Shown here one piece after another: positions 34,352 to 47,500 of a stretch of DNA of 64,000 nt. A program made the position numbers and the translations under genes. Source of the stretch: Turnera subulata (Eukaryota; Streptophyta; Magnoliopsida; Malpighiales; Passifloraceae); assembly GCA_028386065.3 (NCBI GenBank), contig JAKUCV010000909.1, forward strand, positions 3,591 through 67,590, read 5' to 3'. The stretch's first letter is position 1. Every line of letters begins with the position of its first letter. The notes beneath the pieces are model-generated. The model ran no database searches. It saw only the letters and a program-made list of their open reading frames with translations, and was not told the origin of the DNA.

Positions 34352-35660
34352 AAGGTTTAGCAGCCAAACTGTAAATTTGTCGAGTTTACTAGAATCAGAA
34401 CTTGAGCTAGACACAGAATGAGACCTGTGTGTAGCTTGAAAGACTGATGAAGAAGAGTTCTGCTGGTTATAATATATCAATAATGCTGAAGGCACTAAGA
34501 CTTTGTTATGTGAATGTCTTAACTTTCGGATGTTTGCCTTGCTAGTTATTGACTTTGATAGGACAGCTGATAACAACTGTTCTGTGCTAGGCAGTGTTTG
34601 AACATTTGTTATCAGTTTGCAATCTGTGCCAGGCATAGGGGAATATAGTTCAGTACATGACGCAGTGAAGCTAAAAAGGTTATTTCTTCACACCCCTTAC
34701 GTTATATTGGCGAAGCCTAACATGTTAAGCCTTCTTGATTGAAAGTATCAAGAATTCATACGTTTATAATTTTTCAATTTTTTTTATGTTGTTGATAGTA
34801 CAACTAAATCATTAAATTGATCATGATCCGATACTATAATGGGTTCATCACGATCTACTGTATGTTTTCTATTTCAATTTCCTCTTTCGGCTCACGGCAC
34901 TTGCGTGCTTGATTTGCTTTTCATTTTTGACCAATAAACGCGAAGGAGAGAAAGTTATAACCATTCTGGGAGCGGGCCATTAACATCAGCGTTTTGTGTT
35001 CTGTATTTCGGGTCAACGGAGCAAAATATTATAATGCCAGAACCCACTTCTGGCTGGCTCTTCATTCTTGAGCAGAACTATTAGTGTCGGGATAAGATAA
35101 GTACCATAAAAATGTGAGGAACATAGTTGGCATTGGCATCACAGCCTTTGTTCCTGCAAGGATGCACTTTTTACATTGAGATATCCCATTTTTCCTGTGA
35201 AATGGTTTGCTATGTGCATCTTTCAATCTGACAATACTGCTGATTTAAATCTGAAAATGTTTTGCTGCATTTGCTTGGCTGTGCAAGGCAGGAGCTTCCC
35301 TTGTTATACTACATTGCAAGTTTGCCTTTTGTGTGTTAAACATGTGCTCCTCAGTCCTTAGCGTGTCGCAATTTTTCTGATTTCATTGCTCTCGCAGGAA
35401 TTTCAGAATAAATATCAGATTCCTGGTATGACAAATAGGAAGAGAATAATAGAAGAAAATGCCTAATAATCAATTGCCTGCTTTCTTTTCTTTCCTCCTT
35501 TTTTTCTTTCGGTTCTTCTGTTAACACTACAGCAATCATTGTTTTTGTATCTTCTTCACTGGTGTTAGATCCTTGTTTCACAGTATACTTTCCTCTGTAC
35601 ATATGTTATATATAGCAGATTCGGCGTGTACCAAAGATTTCTGGCGATAGTAACTGAATT
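34352..35660. other. 3' flanks between two convergent genes
   Basis: This holds the 3' UTR of the upstream gene (to roughly 34640) and the minus-strand 3' UTR of the beta-glucosidase. No further gene is supported. Confidence 0.6.
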
Positions 35661-38868
<3,208 letters not shown>

Positions 38869-38943
38869 GTTCACGTTTTGTGCTTTATCAGTATTGGATG
38901 AGTACCCTTTTTTGGGACGAGGTTGGAGATGGGTAGGTGTTGG

Positions 38944-38951
38944 TTTTTATA
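38944..38951 (-). promoter_or_regulatory. TATA box of the beta-glucosidase gene
   Basis: On the minus strand TCGTATAAAAACC lies about 75 bases before the ATG at 38868. Confidence 0.55.
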
Positions 38952-40866
38952 CGAGGCAAAGGAAAGGATATTTTTTTAGCTTACTTGGTTGTAAAGGTGA
39001 AGAATATAGGGGAAGAAGAAATGTTGCAAGGTGGACATCTGGGTTTCTCTTGCATTGGAAGGTGTTGTTGGAATAGGCTGGGGTGGCTTAGGGAGGTTGG
39101 CTGAGGTGGTGACTTTCTTAATTTTGCCTCCTTCTTATCATCACGTTATTTTGCAGACAAATAAAAATTATACGTTACCAATCCAACAACAAACATTTAA
39201 AATGAGGACAAAATAGAGAGGATTTGGAGGGAGGGACTTTGCTAGAAACTAAGGGAACATGACACGCAATATTAAACAATCACTCTTTTTTTACGGAGTA
39301 AGAAATATAATGATTAATTTAGACGTCTATTGCTAACTCGAATGTAGTAGTCAGGGTGTGGAAATCTGGGTTTTCAAGTTTGTAGAGCATGTTACTCTCA
39401 ATTTTTGTTGTTGGAGTGAAGTCAATCCTCCCTCACTTTTAAACATGTAGTAATGATGGCTTAGTTGAATTTACTTTTCTTGCATACAACCGGCTAAAAA
39501 TTAGCAAAAAAACAAGGTCCGTTTAATGGAATGTCACCGTAACAAATTGAGAAAGATGTGGTGCTAGCTAGCAAAATTAAACTTTGAATTGTTCTTTTAT
39601 GACTTGTTCATGGAATTCAAATTTGGCAATGTTGGCTGCAAAGCTAGGTGAACCTGTTGAAGGAAATGAACTTAGTTGTTTCAAGGTATACATTGATCTT
39701 GCTTTTATGTGAATATGCTCATTCGGAATCTAAAACTAGGTTTGAAATGAATAAACTCACTCCTGTACAAGGATTTGATTTAATGGAATTTCACATTTTG
39801 AACAAGCAAAGAAGAAAAGAAATGGCTGTTGTATCCAATCCAAATCAAGGACGGATGTGGGTTGGATTTGTTTATGGGCATAAGAGGAAAGTTGCGAACC
39901 TCATGACTTCACAATAGTGAAAAGCGTGAAGAATTAGACAAGATACCCGAGAGTTAGTAATTTTATATAAGTTATGACTTGGCTTTGAACCAAAAAAAAA
40001 AATGGTGTGGATTTTGGTTTACCGAAATTTGACCTTTAAAATCAAAGTCTTACCGAATTCGCTTGGTAGAATTATTGATTTTAATTTGGGGAAAGTAAAA
40101 AATATTTAGCTATAACAACTACACAAAAATTCTGAATCATTTGTTGTATAAGAAGGATGTAACCAATTAATATTGATGTCTCATACATACGAATAAAACC
40201 AAGTCGGGAAGAGTAGCATAACTTGCATGACGTGTAAACTGGAACTCAGTTATTTCGTACACTTAACTTTTTCGTTGCTTCTAAGTGTTTTGGTGTGGTG
40301 CCAAAGCCAATGAAAAAACAATGTGGGTGACACCTATGACTTTTTTTATCCTACAGTTGTTAGGCTATGCTTGTACGACTCAATAACTCATGGTCTCAAT
40401 TTGTTTAAACATAGCAATCGTCTAGACAAGCTGAGGAGGTAAGAGCAACATTTGATCCCATTTTGTTTAGAACATGCTAGTAGTTGCCTTAGTTGCTGTG
40501 CACCACATCATCCAGAATCAGAGCTTTCATGAGAATAATAACAAAGCTGTTTTGTCGAACCTCTTGTGCTATAAAAGGAGTACTTCTAGTAGTTAGTTTC
40601 AATCAAAGTGTTAAAAGCTGCTAAAGACAATTCCAAATCATACAAGAACACACTTGTGCTAAAATCATGTAAAGGACAAACGTCTAGCGGTTGGTGTATG
40701 ATTCAAATACAATTACTGGGTTTGAGAACATCTTGACATTTCATTGTTTTTGTTCCATAAAATGCACAGCTCATTTAACTTGGACTACCATCCTCATGGT
40801 GGATCCTCCTCTTTGTCCATTTCTTTCTATGATTCATATACAATTCCTACATGCTTTTTTATCCTC
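38952..40866. other. Intergenic region between beta-glucosidase promoter and copia element
   Basis: This is AT-rich sequence. A 54-base stretch at 39040-39110 is GGTTGG-rich. The open frame at 39648-39917 has no recognised motif. No element ends were found. Confidence 0.5.
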
Positions 40867-41109
40867 TGTTATAAAATAATGTATGAATACTTGTATGTAT
40901 GTCATTGTAATACATATTAAATACATACCAAATACATACTATACATTATTATATATATTGTGTGTAAATGAAAGAAAAAGTAAGGAATGAAAACTTGAAC
41001 CGGGTACGTGACCCGTTTGAGCTCCTCCATCCTCCATCTCTAATTTTCTTCCTCTCTTTAATTCCCTCCTCTTCCCTAATTGTAACTTAAATCCTATTGT
41101 TTTATAACA
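40867..41109 (+). repeat. 5' LTR of the copia element
   Basis: The LTR is 243 bp, begins TGTTATAAAATAATG and ends TTTTATAACA. Confidence 0.9.
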
Positions 41110-41114
41110 CCTTA

Positions 41115-42420
41115 TCAGCACGAAGGTGCTCTAATTAGTCCTTGAATCCGTTTGCACTGCCGCCGGCCGGGAGAAGAAGAAGGACCATTTTTCCGGCGAG
41201 AAAACCCGTCACATCCAGCGTGACGTTTTACGCCGACGTTCGACGCACCACCACCACCATCGGACTCTACGGGCCGCCGCGACCACAATGGCTCCTCTCC
41301 CGTCCACAGCCGCCGCCGGACGCGCCGTCTACGGCCGAAAACTAGACGGCAAACCCGGATCCGTATTCTGCACAACCGGGTCTGCCTAGCTCTTCACCTA
41401 GCCGCCCGGCGCCTGCCACCGTCGCCTTTGCCGCGTCCTCGCTGCAGCACCAACGCCGGCCTCCTCGCGTCTCTTCCCTCACCGCCCCTGCATCGCCGCG
41501 CCACCGCCCTCGCTCGCCTGCGGACGCCGCCCACCACTCGCGGGTTTTTGAAGACGACCCAGTCCTGGGTCGGGCTGGCGTGCATGGGCCGTGGCATGGT
41601 CCTGGGCCGGCTCGAGCCCAGTCTCAGGAGATGACCCGATTTAACAGTTTAGTCCCTGACGTTTCGTTTTACACAGGTAAGTCCCTGCAATTCAGTCCTT
41701 AAGTAATTTATATTCTCAATTTTGTCCTAAACGAATATATTAATGTTTAATTAATGATGTTATTGTGTGATTGAATGCTTAATTAATGTTGATATTGGAT
41801 GATTAAATGTATGGTGAGCTCACGGTGAGTCCCGGAAATTAGTTTTTGGCCTATGAATAGTGTTTGGCCGGAATCCGGCGATGAATAGTAAATTTGGCCT
41901 CGTGAACAGTAATTTTGGCCATGTGAATAATGGAGTTGGTCGGAATCCGGCAAACCCAGAAGTGTTTGGCCGGAATTTTGATGCCTCGGAACATTATCTG
42001 ACACGGTGAATAGTAATTTCCGGCGACTGCGAATAGTGTTCTTGGCCGGAATTTGAAACCTCAGATTTTTCCCGGCAAAGCCCGGAAGACCGTTATATAA
42101 GCCCGGAAGGCCTTTGAAACCTTGGATTTTTCCTGGCAAAGCCCGGAAGGCTGTTATATTTATTATATTTATTGGCCGGCTAAGCCGCCTTTATCGTATA
42201 AGCGTATTATATATGTTATTGTTGAAAGATTTATCGAGTAAGCATATTTTCTGTTTTTATTTAAATTCCGATTGGGCTATTACAAAAGCCCATTATTCTT
42301 TTCATGGCCGGCTAAGCCGCCTATTTCTTTACGTTTTAATTGGGCTCGTGTAAGGCCCATCGCATTTAATTTTCAGCAATTTTAATTCTTCATTGGGCTA
42401 ATTAACGAAAGGCCCATGTT
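41115..42420 (+). repeat. Copia leader: GC-rich block, CCGGAAT/GAATAGT repeats, GGGCT hairpins
   Basis: After the GC-rich block (41150-41640) the leader repeats GAATAGT and GGCCGGAATCCGGC-like words (41850-42060), then GCCCGGAAG(A/G)CCG(T/C)TATAT twice (42080-42160), then GGGCT...AGCCC hairpins at 42272-42420. All have counterparts in inverse orientation at 1-1848. Frames in the GC-rich block on both strands are not supported as genes. Confidence 0.75.
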
Positions 42421-42477
42421 TATTTCTTTCATTTCAGTCTTTAATTTTATTTAAATTATGTTATTCAAGACCCTTAT

Positions 42478-43110
42478 AATTTCCTGAAGAAATTTATTAT
42501 GGGTATCAAATGCAGACAGGAATTTATATGATAATAGTCTGGAAGACTAAATATAAGAGTCCCGCAGACTCAATAAAAGAAAATATAACGAAGACTGGAA
42601 GTCTTACCGTCCTGAAGACCCTTTAAAGGAAATCGAAAATAAACACTATTACCACCAGAAGATGGAAATTATATGACCACCAGAAGGTGGATTTTATACT
42701 TGCTTACCCTGAAGGGGTAATTTATTTTATATTCAATTTATTTTTATGTTCAGTTTAAATTATTACGCATTGTAATTTATTTTATTTATTTTTCAGTACT
42801 TTATAATTGTTTCTTAGAATAATGCCTGAAGCATTAGTCTCGAAGACAATGCAAAATTGACATCCACAGGGGGAGAATTATATGTATGTGGATGTCAATA
42901 TAACATATTATGACATCTCGAAATAAAAACAAATAAAAATGATTAACACGCTCCAGAAGAGCATAAATTCGAATATGTTCCTGAAGAACGCATGTTTTAA
43001 TATGATCTAGAAGATCGTATATTTACGCGAGTACAGACACCCCCAGTAATAAAATGAATTATTATGGACCCCAAAATGAATTGACTCAGATTTATTCCCT
43101 GAAGCGAATA
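42478..43110. repeat. Chain of short perfect hairpins with CTGAA-like five-base loops
   Basis: Units read stem, five-base loop, stem: AATTTC-CTGAA-GAAATT (42478), TAGTC-TGGAA-GACTA (42535), GAGTC-CCGCA-GACTC (42557), AAGAC-TGGAA-GTCTT (42591), GTC-CTGAA-GAC (42609), AATGC-CTGAA-GCATT (42821), GCTC-CAGAA-GAGC (42950), GTTC-CTGAA-GAAC (42977), GATC-TAGAA-GATC (43004), and others. A longer hairpin with a 12-bp perfect stem (TTGACATCCACA) spans 42857-42898. Loop sequence is kept while stems differ unit by unit. Confidence 0.85.
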
Positions 43111-43263
43111 AGACAGTATAATTATTTGTGCCTGTGGGCGTAAATGGGATAATAAATGGAACAGGCTCAAAGTAAACATGCATATTATTATTGCAAAAAC
43201 AGATTCATAACTGGAGAACATTCAAAGAAGAATAGTTCTCATACATATGTTTAAACAAGTAAT

Positions 43264-43947
43264 CTATCTGTTGGGTTCAACATTAACCCTGAAACTCTGA
43301 GCCTCACCATTAATGTTGACCCTAACACTGTCGTTCTAGGAGAACCACATACCACCCCTGTTGTTTTCTCCAGGTATCTCAAACCGATTCGTTGGAGGAA
43401 AATGAAGTGGAATCACACCATGATTCTCTCCTGCTTGCCACAAAGTCTCTGTAATCAGTACCATGTTAGGCTTGTACTGATTCTTCAGATCCCTTAAGGT
43501 ACGCACAAAGTCTTGAGACCTTCTTGCTATACCCCTGCAATTCCACAATAAAAGTCGTACCTTAGGCCATGTAGGTGGTAACCCAGTCACCCTTGGGACG
43601 CTCCGAGCCATCATGGAAACCTGATAATAACTGCTTTGATTTAAAATTTGACATGAAGGCTCTAGCTGAAATTCCTGCATCCTAGCAGATATGAAAAACA
43701 TTATAGAGTTAGCTGAGCCATAAAAATTTGTCCTGAGATTGCCTTGGTCCTCCAGGAAGAAAGTTTCTTCCATTGGAGTCACAAAGAACCTAGACGAGTA
43801 TAGCTCATCTACAAAAACCAAACGTGGGATTCTTGCTAGCTCATTAGGCAGTTCCTCTTGTTGTTCATTTACCATACTATAGGCCAATCTATTTCTTCTG
43901 CCTAATGAGGCACCCTCAACAAAGAAAACAGTAGCTGGGGAAGGCAT
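43264..43947 (-). pseudogene. Passenger ORF copy B, antisense in the copia element
   Basis: The minus-strand frame starts at 43947 (MPSPATVFFVEGAS), matching the start of copy A at 24099, and ends at a TAG at 43266-43264 where copy A also ends. One in-frame TAG lies at 43338-43336, where copy A has Trp. Over the first 160 residues the copies are about 76% identical by my count, with many conservative changes and no frameshift; copy B has a seven-residue insertion after GAS. The frame is also open 26 codons upstream to 44025, and a TATAAG box lies at 44047-44042. It has the same WNCRG endonuclease-like motif near residue 135. The protein is unknown; I infer a gene carried by retroelements. Confidence 0.65.
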
Positions 43948-44041
43948 TTTTGTCTTGGTTGAGTTTTCTGTTTCTTTGCTTTGATGAATTTTTCTATATC
44001 TATGAGTTTTCCTGTATCTTCCCATGTAATCCTTCCCCCTT

Positions 44042-44047
44042 CTTATA
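44042..44047 (-). promoter_or_regulatory. TATA-like box before passenger ORF copy B
   Basis: On the minus strand GGCTATAAGAAGGGGG lies about 95 bases before the ATG at 43947, a spacing similar to copy A. Confidence 0.45.
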
Positions 44048-44138
44048 GCCTGAGCATAGACAGCCAGGTGTCCCCGAAAAGTTCCAAAATTTTTTTTCGG
44101 TGAATTGTATTATTTTTCAGAAAATTCCAAAGCTTTAT

Positions 44139-44440
44139 AATCCTTGAGGATTTGCTTTTGGAAATGTCTGCCACTACATTAATTATTGCTCAATAATTCT
44201 GATCCTTTCGACATGAGTGGCAGATATAAGCTTAAAATTGGTACACAACAGCCTGAAGCTGGTACCCATCAAAAGCTAGTAAAAATAGCAGCCTGAAGCT
44301 GGCACATATATACCAGCCTGAAGCTGGTACCAACTTAAAGTTGGTTTACTTGTTTTATTTGGCATGACCGGTTGGGCCATCCCGGGTCAATAATGATGCA
44401 CTAAATTTATTTGGTCATTCATTGAAAAACCAGAAGTTTT
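44139..44440. repeat. CTGAA-loop hairpin chain, continued beyond the passenger insert
   Basis: AATCC-TTGA-GGATT (44139), CAGC-CTGAA-GCTG (44249 and 44289), TACCAGC-CTGAA-GCTGGTA (44311), CCAAC-TTAAA-GTTGG (44330) and AAAAC-CAGAA-GTTTT (44426) continue the pattern of 42478-43110. The passenger ORF therefore landed inside a pre-existing hairpin chain. Confidence 0.8.
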
Positions 44441-44879
44441 ATAGTCAATGAATTTCTATGAGTTTGTTTGCTGCGAAAGTTATTATACGGCCTTCCTAAG
44501 ATGAGAATGGCCTAGTATCACCAGCAAGTTTAAGAATTGTTCAGGGACATAAACGCGGACTGATAAATTTGCGGGGTTAACCATCTAGGTAATTTTTACG
44601 ATGCATTGACTAGATGGTCTATTATGTGACGCAAGTTGGCATTGTGCGCACTTGTTCTAATGATTAAGCCACTTGCAAGTGCATATCCCTACTCATGTTA
44701 TTAGACTATATGTCTAGATAATGCTGGTATGTTTCTTCAATGGAGAATGTATATCATTGGAAATAAACCCAAAGAGATCTGGGCCATATTGATAATTGAT
44801 TGAAGGACCATTGATGAAATATGACTATGGTATTTTATACGCAGTAAATGTGCATCAAGCCAATAAGATATTATAAGAT

Positions 44880-46250
44880 CATAAGATCTCCCCATTGGTT
44901 CTTGGTCACCAAATATCTCCCATCTTCGGACTGTTGGTTGTACAGTATATTATGCTCCACCACAGCATAGTTAATCTGGTTCTTAAAGAAGTTTGGGAAT
45001 AGATGTTGGGTAATCTCCATCAAATCACAACATTATTGAAACTATTGACTAAAAGATTGGAGATTCATTTATAGCAAGATTTGCTTATTGATAATTCGAT
45101 ATGTGTGTATACCCAACATCAGGGGGAGAAAGAAGCAGCTGGATCAAGTTTGTTGAAATGCATAATATATATGAATGTTGATTTTCATATAAATTAATGT
45201 GAACCTGAAGTTCAAAAGAAGATGATTCATTTGCAGGAAAATTGATATGCAATTGCCAGACACATTTAAATTAAGTGTGACTATATACCAGCTGCAAATG
45301 CTCCTCTTTCAATTGATGTTCCTGAAGAACAATATAAGTATGCAAATGAATCTATAGATTACACTCGGTTCCAAAAAGAAAAGAAATTCTCAAAAAAGAA
45401 AAAGGAGCAAATGAGATAAGATGGCCCCAGTAAGAAAATATGGCCTCCAGTAGAGGTTTGAATTAAAAGTTCCCCAGAAGAAGTTGATTCTCTGACACAA
45501 AATTGATAAAGTTCCAGAAGTAACTTAGGTACCTGAAATAAGTGAATATGATGAGATCTCAATTACAGTGTCAGAGATAAGATGGAACCGACATGAAATA
45601 ACCGTCGATGGAATATAATTTTTATTTACTTTACATAGCGCTAAAATGAGGATCATGAACCTACTAATGAAAGTAGATGTTATATAATTGGCCAAAATAT
45701 ATGAGATATAATTAAAGGCTGTGTTAGACTCGCATGTGAAGCGAGTAATATTTCGGACATGTAGTTCGTACACCAGATGGTGTAAAATTTAATCGGTCGG
45801 TAAATGGGTATTTGTGCGGAAAATATAAATGAGATATAAAGCACGGTTGCACAAGGTTTTACCCGAACAACCTTATTTTTAATTATGAGGAGATACACTC
45901 CCCTGTGGTGGATGCAGTTATTTTGATAAGTCTGGCATTGCATGAAAAGAATTAGAAATGCATCTAATGAATGCTTTTACAGCCTACTATGGATCCATAA
46001 GTTGTGAAATATATATGAAAATCCCTGAAGGATCCAAGATGCCTGAAGCAACTAATTCTCGGGAATTTACAAAAATTGAACTGAGTTTAAATCATTTTGA
46101 GTATGGATAAATTTATATGTTTAGTGATTGGAACTCCAGAAGAGGTTTCCAAATATCGTGCTATTAGTTTGGTCCAGAAGTACCCTGTCTAAAGTGCAAT
46201 TTATATTGCTAGTATCATAAAGCCTGAAGCTTATGATTTAAGCCTATTGA
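44880..46250 (+). pseudogene. Degenerate copia pol: integrase end and reverse transcriptase
   Basis: Broken plus-strand frames show an EVQKKMIHLQ-like stretch near 45210, NAPLSIDVPEEQ near 45297, KWVFVRK then YKARLHKV near 45800-45860, and EIYMKIPEGSKMPEATNSRE near 46005-46070. These are successive landmarks of plant Ty1-copia integrase-to-RT polyprotein. The catalytic YVDD region and RNase H were not found, and stops are frequent. Confidence 0.75.
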
Positions 46251-46645
46251 TACAGATCCCCTACTTGATCCACAAAAGGCACAGTCGGACATCTGCCACA
46301 ATATTGCACAAGAAGTTGCTATATCATCAGGCCCACAAAAGCAAAAGGGCAAGACTGATGCACCTACAACAAAATTATGAAGATTATGCTGCCAACTCTG
46401 TCCAATTGAAGTAAAGATGTACCAAAAGCAATCAGACAAAATACATGTCATCAAAGGCTGACAAGGACAATCGGCATGCAACGATATCAAGAAGATAATG
46501 GAGGTCAAAATGAGGGGGAGTAGAATACACACTGCACTCTTTTTTTCCTTCACCAAGTTTTTTATCCCACTGGGTTTTTTTTGGTAAGGTTTTTAATGAG
46601 GCAGTATCCCCAAAGCGTATTCTACCCAACAACACAATGACATCT

Positions 46646-46654
46646 AAGGGGGAG
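46646..46654 (+). other. Polypurine tract of the copia element
   Basis: AAGGGGGAG lies immediately before the 3' LTR start TGTTATAAAA, as is usual for Ty1-copia elements. Confidence 0.8.
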
Positions 46655-46896
46655 TGTTATAAAATAATGTATGAATACTTGTATGTATGTCATTGTAATA
46701 CATACTAAATACATACCAAATACATACTATATATTATTATATATATTGTGTGTAAATGAAAGAAAAAGTAAGGAATGAAAAATTGAACCGGTACGTGACC
46801 CGTTTGAGCTCCTCCATCCTCCATCTCTGATTTTCTTCCTCTCTTTAATTCCCTCCTCTCCCCTAATTGTAACTTAAATCCTATTGTTTTATAACA
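46655..46896 (+). repeat. 3' LTR of the copia element
   Basis: The LTR is 242 bp and matches 40867-41109 with about five substitutions and one single-base gap by eye. Confidence 0.9.
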
Positions 46897-47500
46897 GTCT
46901 CGAGTATCTTGCTCCCCAAAGCTAACCCACGTATACTCTTTTTTTTTTTTTGTTTTGGTGAAACCCACGTATACTCTTTTGTTTAGGGCTAAAGGGATCA
47001 GAGATTTGGGTCCAATATATACTACTTGCATTCCTTAATTCTTGGGCGAAATTCTACTTGGCCCAATATAACTCTGCAAGTTATAACGACTAAATTTCGG
47101 CCCAAGGAAAAAAACTAACTAGCATAGCATTTTCATTATTGTCCTTTTGTGTAAATTCCTCCACCTCCCTTAACCATTAAGACCACTATACCCTCGCACA
47201 TAGAAACAATTAACCAAGTTCCCCTAGTCATGCGATGCAGTAACTCGCCTATTCCAGCAACGTCGAGGACAGTTACGACATTTCATGTTACGAACCAAAT
47301 TATTTTTATCTAATCCGAGGCCACTACAGTAATTTCAAGACTTCGAACCCAATAAACCACACAGAGACCAAACTCGGGTTTCACTTTCATTTGTGTCTCG
47401 ACGGAACGCTTCAGTCTCACTCCTACCTTTACCACCGGGTTTAAGACTTTTGAGCTAAAAACCCTTAAAACCCCAAAATTAGCAAAAAAAAAAAAGGGTC
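46897..47500 (+). promoter_or_regulatory. Promoter region of the ORRM2-like gene with site II elements
   Basis: GGCCCA occurs at 47060-47065 and 47099-47104. It is the reverse complement of TGGGCC, the TCP-bound site II element typical of plant genes for organelle and ribosomal proteins. No TATA box is obvious, as is common in this promoter class. The copia 3' LTR ends only about 600 bp before the start codon. Confidence 0.5.

Larger units (their letters stand above)
40867..46896 (+). mobile_element. Ty1-copia LTR retrotransposon, degenerate inside, carrying an antisense passenger ORF
   Basis: LTRs at 40867-41109 and 46655-46896 (TGTTATAAAA to TTTATAACA) differ at about six positions in 242. 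A polypurine tract, AAGGGGGAG, precedes the right LTR, and TTATCAGCACGA follows the left one. The leader is GC-rich (41150-41640), then repeat-rich. Pol remains lie at 45180-46110 in plus-strand frames full of stops. The segment of about 43260-44100 is a foreign insert read on the minus strand. Flanks TCCTC and GTCTC do not form a clean 5-bp duplication. Nearly identical LTRs with so broken an interior imply a recent transposition driven by proteins from elsewhere. Confidence 0.85.

Noticed and set aside
42857..42898. MicroRNA precursor (12-bp perfect stem)
   Set aside because: The stem is too short for a plant miRNA duplex of about 21 bp, and it lies within a series of similar hairpins.
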